In this document: positions 1 to 7,306 of the stretch, in pieces
How positions within the stretch are numbered: position 1 is the first letter of the stretch
How the letters are laid out: every line of letters starts with the position of its first letter
Assembly (NCBI GenBank): GCA_002305725.1
Contig: DBQM01000054.1
Coordinates: 1 to 19,987, forward strand
Direction of reading: 5' to 3'
Source of the DNA: Ruminococcus sp. UBA1394
GTDB lineage: Bacteria > Bacillota > Clostridia > Oscillospirales > Ruminococcaceae
DNA: 19,987 nt
The notes under the pieces: model-generated
What the model saw: only the letters and a program-made list of their open reading frames with translations
Told to the model about the DNA's origin: nothing
The model's database searches: none
Translations under genes and position numbers: made by a program

Positions 1-20
1 CACACATCTATTGTAAACCA

Positions 21-38
21 ACATGTGCGGTATTGCCT
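21..38. repeat. Edge of a dispersed inverted-repeat element (right half, cut by window start)
   Basis: The segment GTGCGGTATTGCCT (25-38) is the reverse complement, with one mismatch, of the AGGCAACACCGCAC segment at the very end of the window, and its GGTATTGC core recurs at 4091-4098. Upstream, CACAT (3-7) can pair with ATGTG (23-27), so the visible half may form a hairpin. I read it as the terminal inverted repeat of a small dispersed element whose remainder lies outside the window. Confidence 0.5.
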
Positions 39-53
39 AAAAATTATTTATGC

Positions 54-82
54 TTGCTATAACGTCCGGTCTATGTTATAAT
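54..82 (+). promoter_or_regulatory. Promoter of the ABC-F gene
   Basis: TTGCTA (54-59) and TATAAT (77-82) are separated by 17 bases, with a TGn extended -10 just before the -10 box. Transcription should start near 89, giving a leader of about 105 bases before the ABC-F start. Confidence 0.7.
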
Positions 83-100
83 TAACTTATATATTCATAT

Positions 101-147
101 GTCCTTGCAGATTCGCAAATCAAAGATTTGCTGACTGTATATCGGAC
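101..147 (+). promoter_or_regulatory. Structured leader hairpin upstream of the ABC-F gene
   Basis: GCAAATC (115-121) pairs perfectly with GATTTGC (125-131) around a three-base loop, and the stem can be extended imperfectly by GTCC (101-104) with GGAC (144-147). It lies between the predicted transcription start and the gene. ABC-F genes in Firmicutes are often controlled by leader attenuation, but no U-run terminator or clear leader peptide is visible, so a regulatory role is inference. Confidence 0.35.
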
Positions 148-194
148 GGTTTACACTCAAAAAGTCTACAAAAACATCAAGTGAGGAATTATAA

Positions 195-1787
195 ATGATT
201 ACAGTTTCAAATGTCAGTATGCAGTTTGGCGGTTCAACTCTTTTCAAGGACGTTGACCTGAAATTCACAGGCGGCAACTGCTATGGTATTATCGGCGCAA
301 ACGGTGCGGGCAAGTCAACGTTTCTGCGTATTCTCTGCGGTGACCTTGAACCTACTACCGGCGAAGTTGTTATCCCTAAGGGAGTGCGCCTTTCAGTATT
401 AAAGCAGGACCACTTTGCCTACGAGGAATTTACCGTTCTGGATACGGTTATCATGGGCAACGAGCGCCTTTATGAGATAATGAAGAAAAAGGACGAGCTT
501 TATGCCAAAGAGGATTTCACCGAGGAGGACGGCGTTCTGGCGTCCGAACTTGAGGGAGAGTTTGCGGAGCTTAACGGCTGGGAGGCTGAATCGGACGCCT
601 CAAAGCTTATTCAGGGTCTCGGACTTCCCGAGGATATACTTTACAGTCAGATGTCCTCTCTTTCGGGTAACGAAAAGGTAAAGGTACTGCTTGCACAGGC
701 ACTTTTCGGAAATCCGGATATCATTCTCCTGGACGAGCCTACAAACCATCTCGATATTGACGCTGTAAAGTGGCTGGAGGACTTCCTTTCGGAATATTTC
801 GGTACTGTCCTTGTAGTATCCCATGACAGACACTTCTTGAACAACGTCTGCACCCATATCGTTGATATAGACTACACAAAAATCAAAATGTATGTCGGCA
901 ACTATGAATTCTGGTACGAATCAAGCCAGCTTATGCAGAGAATGATAAAGCAGCAGAACAAGAAAGCCGAGGAAAAAATCAAGGAACTGAAAGCGTTTAT
1001 CGAGCGTTTCTCTGCAAACAAGTCCAAATCAAGACAGGCAACATCAAGAAGAAAACTGCTTGATAATCTGACTGTTGAGGAAATGCCTGCGTCCAGCAGA
1101 AAATATCCGTTTATCGGTTTTGCACCTGACAGGGAACTGGGCAAGGAGATTCTTACAGTAAACGGTATATCCAAAACTGTTGACGGCGTAAAGCTTCTGA
1201 ACAATGTCAGCTTTACACTTGGCAGGACTGACAAGGTCGCATTTATCGGCGAAAGCGAACAGGCTATAACAATGCTTTTCAAGATTCTCATGGAGGAGGA
1301 ACAGCCGGATGAGGGTACGTTCAAATGGGGCGTTTCCACTTCGACTTCCTATTTCCCTGTTGACAACAACAGATATTTCGACGGCTGTGACCTTTCAATC
1401 ATTGACTGGATGCGTCAGTATTCCTCCGACGAAACCGACACCTATCTCCGTGGATTTTTAGGCAGAATGCTCTTTTCCGGTGATGATGTTTTCAAGAAAG
1501 TAAACGTTCTCTCCGGCGGGGAAAAGGTGCGCTGTATGTTTTCAAGAATGATGCTTTTCGGTTCTAACGTCCTCATTCTTGACCGCCCTACAAACCATCT
1601 TGACCTTGAAAGCATTACGGCGGTAAACAACGGACTTGTAAGCTTTAAGGGCGTTGTGCTTTTAGCGTCCCACGACCATGAGATTCTACAAACTGTTGCA
1701 AACAGAATCATTGAAATTACTCCCGAGGGATGTATTGACAGACAGGGTACTTATGAGGAGTATCTTGAATTTAAGAAGAATAAATAA
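195..1787 (+). CDS. ABC-F family ATPase, YbiT-like (ribosome-associated translation factor)
   Basis: 530 aa, two ABC ATPase domains in one soluble chain and no membrane segments, which defines the ABC-F family; members act on the ribosome E site rather than in transport. Domain 1 has Walker A GANGAGKS (34-41), signature LSGNEK near 158-163 and Walker B DEPTNHLD starting at 180. A charged helical linker (about 245-300) joins the halves. Domain 2 is degenerate: the Walker A region at 352 reads GESEQAITMLFK and lacks GKS/T; its signature LSGGEK is intact; and Walker B reads DRPTNHLD, with Arg464 in place of the catalytic Glu. The degenerate second P-loop fits the YbiT-like clostridial group as I remember it. 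The start is supported by GAGGA at 183-187. It is a single-gene unit. The linker does not suggest an antibiotic-resistance subtype, so a housekeeping role is more likely. Confidence 0.88.
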   Translation: MITVSNVSMQFGGSTLFKDVDLKFTGGNCYGIIGANGAGKSTFLRILCGDLEPTTGEVVIPKGVRLSVLKQDHFAYEEFTVLDTVIMGNERLYEIMKKKDELYAKEDFTEEDGVLASELEGEFAELNGWEAESDASKLIQGLGLPEDILYSQMSSLSGNEKVKVLLAQALFGNPDIILLDEPTNHLDIDAVKWLEDFLSEYFGTVLVVSHDRHFLNNVCTHIVDIDYTKIKMYVGNYEFWYESSQLMQRMIKQQNKKAEEKIKELKAFIERFSANKSKSRQATSRRKLLDNLTVEEMPASSRKYPFIGFAPDRELGKEILTVNGISKTVDGVKLLNNVSFTLGRTDKVAFIGESEQAITMLFKILMEEEQPDEGTFKWGVSTSTSYFPVDNNRYFDGCDLSIIDWMRQYSSDETDTYLRGFLGRMLFSGDDVFKKVNVLSGGEKVRCMFSRMMLFGSNVLILDRPTNHLDLESITAVNNGLVSFKGVVLLASHDHEILQTVANRIIEITPEGCIDRQGTYEEYLEFKKNK

Positions 1788-1798
1788 AGACAAACTGA

Positions 1799-1836
1799 AA
1801 CCCCTGATTCAAACGAATCAGGGGTTAATTGTTTTA
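1799..1836. terminator. Bidirectional intrinsic terminator between convergent genes
   Basis: A perfect 12-bp stem AACCCCTGATTC/GAATCAGGGGTT (1799-1810 with 1815-1826) with an AAAC loop is followed by a T-rich stretch on the plus strand. It lies between the ABC-F stop at 1787 and the chemoreceptor stop at 1853, so it can serve both convergent transcripts. Confidence 0.85.
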
Positions 1837-1852
1837 GTATTTACAGGCAATA

Positions 1853-3955
1853 TCAGTATTTGTCATCATCAAGATCAATTGTCAGCGGCTGATCTGATGA
1901 GAATGGAGTTGTGTCAGCCGGTTCACTGCTTGTATAGCCTGGGGTATTGCTGGTGTAAACTGGAGTTTTGCTGACCGGAGCTGAATCGTAGGAATCTTTA
2001 AGTGTAAACTGTGAGATTTCCTGCTGGAGCATCTGAGCCTGTCCGGAAAGCTCTTCGCTTGCAGCGGCGCTTTCCTGTGATGTTGCTGAATTGGTCTGAA
2101 CAACGCTTGAAATCTGATCTACACCGACTGTGATCTGAACAATAGAATTTGCAGCGTCCCTGGATGCAGCGGAAATCTTGTTGTTGATTTCTGCAACGTG
2201 TCCTGCCGATTCGGAAACAACCACGATTTTTTCAGCAACTTCTTCAACGATAGTATTGCCCTTTTCAATTGCTGTAACTGTACTTTCAATAAGGGAAGTG
2301 GTGTTCTTTGCAGCCTCAGCACTCTTTCCGGCGAGGTTTCTTACTTCGTCAGCAACTACTGCAAAGCCCTTACCTGCAACACCTGCCCTTGCAGCCTCAA
2401 CAGCAGCGTTGAGAGCGAGGATATTGGTCTGGAATGCGATATCTTCAATAGTTTTGATGATCTTCTGTATCTGATCAGAGGATTCCTTGATTTCAGTCAT
2501 TGCGGAAACAAGATGGTTGACTCTGTCGTTAACTTCCTGCATTTCTCTTCCGGCTATATCAGTCTTTTCGCTTGCCTCAACAGCGTCAGCGGCATTGGCA
2601 TTGATTTTTTCTGAAATGATGTTGATTGACGCAGCAAGTTCTTCAATTGAAGATGCCTGTTCTGTAGCACCCTGTGAAAGTGACTGTGCAGCTGTTGCAA
2701 CCTGTTCTGCACCGGAATTAACCTGTTCAGCGGCTGTGTTGATTGAAGAAAGTGTGTTGTTAAGTGAATCTATAATTTTATTTATCGAATCCTTGATGGA
2801 AGCAAAATCACCGATATAATCTCTTGTAATTTCATGGTTTATATCACCGGCAGCAAGCATTTCCATGTGTTCGGAAATATCTCTGATGTAGGTCTGGAGA
2901 TTTGTCTGGACTTCATTGAGCGAATCGGCAAGATCGCCTATTTCATTGTTTGCGTTTTTAAGTATTTCAGAACTGAGATTTCCGTTTGCCATTTCCCTGG
3001 CTGTGCCGCAAAGCTGTGTGACCGGTTTAACAATTGATTTGCCTATGTAAAGATTCATGATAACTAATATAATTACAACTATTACAACAGCAATGCCAAC
3101 ACCTGCCAGGGCAGAAGTTACTCTCTGCTCTGAAATTTCACTCAGCTCAAGTCCGGTGAATAAGGCCCCTATTGCATTTCCGTCCGAGTCAAGGAGCGGA
3201 GAGTAGGCTGCCATATATTTAGCGCCGAGAATTTCTGTTTCATGGAAATATTCTTTCTTGTCTTCAAGAACTATTTTGGCAACGTCTGCACTCATTTTTG
3301 TGCCTACTGCTCTTTCATTGCCGTTCATAATAGTTGTATTGATTCTTTCGTCGTCCATGAATATTGTAAATTCATTGTCTGAATCGCCTTTGAGCTGGTC
3401 AACGATAGTCTCATGGTCAAGAGGATATGTGATAGAAATAACACCGACTATTTTTCCTGATGAATCTTTAACAGGCATTCCTGTGCTTGCGCCAAGTTTT
3501 ATGTTGTTTCCTTTGGCTACTGATGTAGTTGTTTCACCTGCAAGGGCTTTTGCAACATAATCAAGGTCAGCAAGGGAATCACCTTTTTTGTCACTGTAAT
3601 AACGGAACAGTACCACGCCTTTATCATCTGTAAGTGTGATACAGTCTGTGGTCATCCTTGTAAACTTATAGAACTCATCAACGGTTTTGTACATTGCGTC
3701 AACGTCGTTTTCTTCATACGCCTTTACAATTGTTTCCAATCCTGCAAGGTTTTCTGCTGAAGATTTGGACTGACTGCTTAAATATGCGATTTCATTTTTC
3801 AGCGTTGTCAGCATGGAAGATGCGTGTTCTTCAAGTACTGCATCGGTTATTTTCCTTGACGGAATATAGGTGGTTGCAAAAACAGTCATGACAGTAATAA
3901 TTACACCGACAATAGTTATGAACATTAAGCTCGATTTGATTTTTTGTTTTTTCAT
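1853..3955 (-). CDS. Methyl-accepting chemotaxis protein (Cache-HAMP-MCP membrane receptor)
   Basis: 700 aa. A membrane segment at about 9-28 and another at about 284-304 bracket an extracellular domain (about 34-278) that looks like a Cache-type ligand sensor; residues 105-180 resemble a PAS/Cache fold, and the ligand cannot be named. A HAMP domain follows at about 304-357, then a long helical signalling domain. The CheA/CheW-contacting hairpin tip, about 505-530, contains IAFQTNILALNAAVEAARAG and is fully canonical. Gln/Glu-rich heptads around 428-442 and 624-640 are likely CheR/CheB methylation regions. The C-terminal tail (about 655-700) is Ser/Thr/Pro-rich and disordered, ends in an acidic DLDDDKY, and has no obvious CheR-tethering pentapeptide. 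The ribosome site AGGAG (3966-3970) is 10 bases before the ATG. It is transcribed away from fliM. Confidence 0.93.
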   Translation of the reverse strand: MKKQKIKSSLMFITIVGVIITVMTVFATTYIPSRKITDAVLEEHASSMLTTLKNEIAYLSSQSKSSAENLAGLETIVKAYEENDVDAMYKTVDEFYKFTRMTTDCITLTDDKGVVLFRYYSDKKGDSLADLDYVAKALAGETTTSVAKGNNIKLGASTGMPVKDSSGKIVGVISITYPLDHETIVDQLKGDSDNEFTIFMDDERINTTIMNGNERAVGTKMSADVAKIVLEDKKEYFHETEILGAKYMAAYSPLLDSDGNAIGALFTGLELSEISEQRVTSALAGVGIAVVIVVIILVIMNLYIGKSIVKPVTQLCGTAREMANGNLSSEILKNANNEIGDLADSLNEVQTNLQTYIRDISEHMEMLAAGDINHEITRDYIGDFASIKDSINKIIDSLNNTLSSINTAAEQVNSGAEQVATAAQSLSQGATEQASSIEELAASINIISEKINANAADAVEASEKTDIAGREMQEVNDRVNHLVSAMTEIKESSDQIQKIIKTIEDIAFQTNILALNAAVEAARAGVAGKGFAVVADEVRNLAGKSAEAAKNTTSLIESTVTAIEKGNTIVEEVAEKIVVVSESAGHVAEINNKISAASRDAANSIVQITVGVDQISSVVQTNSATSQESAAASEELSGQAQMLQQEISQFTLKDSYDSAPVSKTPVYTSNTPGYTSSEPADTTPFSSDQPLTIDLDDDKY

Positions 3956-3977
3956 TTAGTGTCAACTCCTGGGATTT

Positions 3978-4102
3978 CAAGGCAATACCTGTAAGAAGGA
4001 TACTTTGTTCAGTATTTCAGCAGATATAAACGCATATTTTCCATGCGGCGGGAAATATGTGGTCCGGAACATAATATCTGCTTTATGTACGGTATTGCTT
4101 TG
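3978..4102. repeat. Internal copy of the inverted-repeat element, MITE-like, in the chemoreceptor leader
   Basis: CAAGGCAATACC (3978-3989) and GGTATTGCTTTG (4091-4102) form imperfect terminal inverted repeats about 125 bp apart; eight pairs, GCAATACC/GGTATTGC, are perfect. Inside are further inverted repeats: GCAGATAT (4020-4027) with ATATCTGC (4074-4081), enclosing a GCATATTTTCC/GGGAAATATGT stem, and a small ATACT/AGTAT hairpin near 4001-4015. ATTT flanks both ends (3974-3977 and 4103-4106), a possible target duplication, but weak in AT-rich DNA. The terminal motif matches the window edges. The element has no coding capacity. Confidence 0.5.
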
Positions 4103-4133
4103 ATTTTATTTTTTAAATTAAGTGCTTAAAGAT

Positions 4134-4162
4134 AGTATATCACACGGAATTTGAAAAGTCAA
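4134..4162 (-). promoter_or_regulatory. Promoter of the membrane chemoreceptor gene
   Basis: On the minus strand, TTGACT (4162-4157) and TATACT (4139-4134) are 17 bases apart, with TGA directly before the -10 (extended -10). This gives a leader of about 170 bases that includes the whole repeat element. The short inverted repeat TTAAG-TG-CTTAA at 4118-4129 sits at the predicted start point and could be an operator. Confidence 0.65.
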
Positions 4163-4376
4163 CAGTTTTGTCGCAAAATAACAAAATATTTGTGCTTATT
4201 GAAATGGATTTGGAATATTGCACAAAAAACAAGGAATATTTTCTATTATCAGACATAAAAAATTAATTGAAATCAACAATTTATCTCTGCATTTTTATGA
4301 AAAATCATCAGTATTCCTATTGTTTATTTGTTAATTGTGTATAAAAATAGCAGAAAAATTAATTTGGTGTGGAATT
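4163..4376. other. AT-rich intergenic stretch between divergent promoters
   Basis: I found no convincing gene, RNA or terminator here. It is strongly AT-rich. The only small signals are a GGAATATT direct repeat around 4211-4240 and a distant AGGAATA/TATTCCT inverted pair, neither persuasive. Confidence 0.5.
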
Positions 4377-4390
4377 TTGTCAATAAATAT

Positions 4391-4400
4391 GATATAATTA
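4391..4400 (+). promoter_or_regulatory. Extended -10 promoter of the fliM operon
   Basis: TATAAT (4393-4398) is preceded by TGA, an extended -10. The nearest -35-like hexamer, TTGTCA (4377-4382), is only 10 bases away, too close for a normal sigma-70 site. The 15 bases around the -10 (AATATGATATAATTA) are identical to those of the fliG promoter. I saw no SigD/sigma-28-type motif. Confidence 0.55.
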
Positions 4401-4462
4401 CTTATGATATTCTACATATGTTTATAATTATATGCTGACTTCTTAAATGTGAGGTGAAAAGA

Positions 4463-5473
4463 ATGTCAGATGTACTTTCACAAAGTCAGATAGATGAACT
4501 GCTTAAAAATCTGAATAATGCAGATACTCAGACCCTTGAGGATATGAGCGACAGTCTTTCTGAAAAAAAAGTCAGAAATTATGACTTCAAGGCGCCTAAG
4601 AAATTTACCAAGGAGCAGCTTAAATCCATCGGCAATATATATGAATCCTATTCGAGAATGTTTTCTTCATATCTTACCAGTATAACAAGATTTTACTGCA
4701 AGGTTGAAGTCCTTCAGATAGAAGAACAGTGTTTTTATGAATACAGCAACGCTTTGCCGGATTATACCATGATGGGTAATATCGACCTTTCTTTTAAAGA
4801 AAAGGACGATATCATGGATACAAAATGCATGATACAGTTTTCCAATCCCGTTACCTATTCTCTGATAGACCGTCTGCTTGGCGGTTACGGAAAAAATATG
4901 GATATTTCAAGAAATTTTACTGATATTGAAATAAGGATCATGCGTAATGTTTTCAGGAAAATGGCGGGATTTTTCCAGGAGGTTTTTTCTCCTTACATAG
5001 ATCTGACATCAGAGCTTTCTGACATTGAAACGAATGCCCGTGTAAATCAGCCTATATATGCTGATGAAGTCATTGTTCTTGCAACTCTTGAGGTTGAATA
5101 TAATGATGTAAAAAACATTGTTACTATTGCTGTCCCGGCGATAACTATGGAATCGGTTCTTGCAAAGGAATCAGCCGGAAATGTAAACAGGGTAAGACGA
5201 ACTGATTCTGCAAGGGAAAAGGAATGCCGTGAAGGAATCATAAAGAAAATTTCACGTTCGGACTTTAAAATTGAAGCGCTCCTTGCGGAAACTCATGTTA
5301 ATCTCAATGAGATACTGTCACTTCATACAAATGATGTTCTTTTGCTCAATGTCCCGATTGACCGCAATATTTCGCTTGTGGTCAACAATGAAAAGCTTTT
5401 TGACGGCAAGCTGGGAACAGTTAATCATAAAAAGGCGATAAAAATCTGTAATGTTTATAATACGAGGAGATAA
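4463..5473 (+). CDS. fliM: Flagellar motor switch protein FliM
   Basis: 336 aa from the ATG at 4463. The GTG at 4454 is rejected because it overlaps the ribosome site GAGGTG (4451-4456), which lies 6 bases before the ATG. The N-terminus MSDVLSQSQIDELL is the conserved FliM peptide that binds phosphorylated CheY. The middle domain (about 45-235) is CheC-like in fold and keeps the GGYG motif (140-143) used for FliG contact. The C-terminal SpoA/FliN-like domain spans about 268-328. Length and domain order match ordinary FliM. In the cell it sits in the cytoplasmic C-ring between FliG and FliN/FliY and turns CheY-P binding into a motor switch. It is first in an operon, with the next gene only 2 bases away. 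Confidence 0.95.
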   Translation: MSDVLSQSQIDELLKNLNNADTQTLEDMSDSLSEKKVRNYDFKAPKKFTKEQLKSIGNIYESYSRMFSSYLTSITRFYCKVEVLQIEEQCFYEYSNALPDYTMMGNIDLSFKEKDDIMDTKCMIQFSNPVTYSLIDRLLGGYGKNMDISRNFTDIEIRIMRNVFRKMAGFFQEVFSPYIDLTSELSDIETNARVNQPIYADEVIVLATLEVEYNDVKNIVTIAVPAITMESVLAKESAGNVNRVRRTDSAREKECREGIIKKISRSDFKIEALLAETHVNLNEILSLHTNDVLLLNVPIDRNISLVVNNEKLFDGKLGTVNHKKAIKICNVYNTRR

Positions 5474-5475
5474 AA

Positions 5476-6765
5476 ATGGACGGTTCTGTTTTAGATGAAA
5501 TGAAAACCGACGCCCTTGGCGAAATATATAATATTGCAATGGGCTCGGCTGCTACTGCTGTTACAGGCATGATTGACTCAACTGTATCCATTACAGCTCC
5601 TGTGGTGACAGTCTGCAAGGCAAGCGAAATTGTCAGAACAAAGCTTAAACAGCAGGTTAAGGATATCCTTTTTAATAAAGGCGAAGAATGTGTATATGTT
5701 AAGATAGAATATACTAAGGGTATAAAAGGTACATCTGTAATCGTTCTTAACCGTGAAGATATGCAGATGATAGTCAGCAAGCTTATGGGAATGCCCATGG
5801 AGCCTGATGACAGCTTTGAATTTGACGAAATGGCAGTTTCAGCCGTAACTGAGGTCATGAACCAGATGATGGGTGCGGCGGTTACTTCAATGTCGCAGTT
5901 CCTTAATACTCCGGTTGAGATAGCGCCTCCGGAAACGGTTGTGTCTGATGATACAAAAACACTTTATAAATTGCAGGGGATTGCTGCTGCTGATACAGTC
6001 TGTGCAATTGCTTTTGATTTTGCTGCAGACGACGCTTTTGAAAGCAGGTTTATTACACTTCTTTCAGTAGAGCTTGCAAATAAAATGGCGACTATGCTTA
6101 TGGGCGGCGAAGAGGAGCCGGAGGAAGATGGAGACGATGAAGATTCAGTTGATGAATTTGCTTCTGAGTCCGGAGCGTATATAAGCGATGAAAAGCGTGA
6201 CGCCATCGGTGAGATACAGAACATAATGATGGGTTCTTCCGCAACAGCTCTTTCCAATTTCATGAATGCGAAAGTGTGGATAACAACTCCGAAGGTCGAG
6301 ATAACCAAGGCAGGACATTTTGATTTTGAAGAACTTGACCCGTCTATCTGTGTCAGAATCAGATACATAAAGGGAATTCACGGTGCGTCGGTTCTTGTTC
6401 TGAAGCAAAGCGACGTTCAGCTTATGGTCAATCAGCTTATGGGACTTCCGCCTGTTGTGACTGATGACTTTGAATTCAATGAAATGAATATTTCAGCAGT
6501 ATGCGAAATCATGAACCAGATGATGGGTGCATCTGCAACAACATTATCTGAAATTATTTCCACCCCGACTGATATATCCACTCCGGAGGCAATCGTTATT
6601 GACTCCATTGATGATATTCTGGAAATAAACAATATTGACAGCAATGATGATGTGTGTGCGGTATCATTTGACCTTACCATAGACGGAATTATTAAAAGCC
6701 ATTTCGTAACAATGCTTTCAATTGACCTGGCAAATGAAATGGCAGATAAAATGCTTGCAAGCTAT
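5476..6765 (+). repeat. Tandem intragenic duplication of the CheC module in fliY
   Basis: Copy 1 covers about 5476-6105 and copy 2 about 6181-6765 (residues 1-210 and 236-430). Aligned landmarks recur in the same order: phosphatase motif, an Ile-Lys-Gly strand motif (KGIKG and KGIHG), LMG-P, FEF-EM, second phosphatase motif, then a Leu-Ser-x-(Asp/Glu)-Leu-Ala-Asn segment. The copies differ throughout at the DNA level, so this is not an assembly artefact. Confidence 0.8.
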
Positions 6766-7269
6766 TCGTCTGAGCTTGATGATTATTCGGACGAGTCTGA
6801 AAGCAGTCCGGCTGAGAAACCTAAGCCGGAGCCGCCAAAACCGAAAGCAGCGGAAAAACCTGCACCAAAGCCAAAGCCTGCTGCAAGTCCTGCAAAACCG
6901 GTCAGAGAACCGCAGCCCCAGAGCAGAGTCATTAATAATAATTCTTCTGCCGGACAGGCACTTAAAGTTGAAAGCTTTCAGATGGATTCCCTTGAGGACG
7001 AGGTTGACGGACGCTCATTCCTTACAGAAAAGCAGTATAATAATCTTCGTTCACTCCTCGATGTCCCTATGGAGGTCACTGTAAGAATAGGCTCTACCCA
7101 GAGAAGTATTGACGAGGTCGGCAACTTCACGAGAGGTACTGTTATAGAGCTTGATACACTTGCAAATGAACCGGTTGACATTCTGGTAAACGGCAACCTT
7201 ATTGCAAAAGGTGACGTTGTAGTTGTTGACGATAATTTTGCTGTTAGAATCACAGAAATTATAAAATAA
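5476..7269 (+). CDS. fliY: FliY-like switch phosphatase with duplicated CheC module (CheC-CheC-FliN)
   Basis: 597 aa, against about 380 in Bacillus subtilis FliY. Order: CheC-like module 1 (1-210), acidic linker (211-235), CheC-like module 2 (236-430), an acidic then Pro/Lys/Ala-rich linker (431-495), and a FliN/SpoA domain (about 522-597). The CheY-P phosphatase motif [DS]x3Ex2Nx22P occurs four times, every key residue kept: D12/E16/N19/P42; S122/E126/N129/P152; D242/E246/N249/P272; S340/E344/N347/P370. The two modules are closely similar, for example both have MNQMMGA after a D-FEF-EM segment, so the duplication is fairly recent. The CheY-binding peptide that usually starts Firmicute FliY is missing. 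GAGGAG (5463-5468) precedes the ATG, 2 bases after fliM. Expected role: FliN-like C-ring component plus CheY-P phosphatase. Confidence 0.88.
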   Translation: MDGSVLDEMKTDALGEIYNIAMGSAATAVTGMIDSTVSITAPVVTVCKASEIVRTKLKQQVKDILFNKGEECVYVKIEYTKGIKGTSVIVLNREDMQMIVSKLMGMPMEPDDSFEFDEMAVSAVTEVMNQMMGAAVTSMSQFLNTPVEIAPPETVVSDDTKTLYKLQGIAAADTVCAIAFDFAADDAFESRFITLLSVELANKMATMLMGGEEEPEEDGDDEDSVDEFASESGAYISDEKRDAIGEIQNIMMGSSATALSNFMNAKVWITTPKVEITKAGHFDFEELDPSICVRIRYIKGIHGASVLVLKQSDVQLMVNQLMGLPPVVTDDFEFNEMNISAVCEIMNQMMGASATTLSEIISTPTDISTPEAIVIDSIDDILEINNIDSNDDVCAVSFDLTIDGIIKSHFVTMLSIDLANEMADKMLASYSSELDDYSDESESSPAEKPKPEPPKPKAAEKPAPKPKPAASPAKPVREPQPQSRVINNNSSAGQALKVESFQMDSLEDEVDGRSFLTEKQYNNLRSLLDVPMEVTVRIGSTQRSIDEVGNFTRGTVIELDTLANEPVDILVNGNLIAKGDVVVVDDNFAVRITEIIK

Positions 7270-7306
7270 AAATCTTATTATTTATATTTAAAGGAGAGTA
7301 TGTTTT

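Noticed and set aside
2178..2819. Long open frames on the plus strand opposite the chemoreceptor
   Set aside because: They are shadows of the biased codon use in the MCP signalling helices, have no ribosome site and match no family.
4020..4100. Possible cyclic di-GMP riboswitch upstream of the chemoreceptor
   Set aside because: Such riboswitches often precede receptor genes, but the conserved GGCAAACC and GCAAAGCC-type segments and the tetraloop-receptor arrangement are not present on either strand. The fold is explained by the repeat element.
4454..4462. GTG start for fliM giving three extra residues
   Set aside because: The GTG lies inside the ribosome-binding site, and the ATG at 4463 gives the conserved FliM N-terminus.
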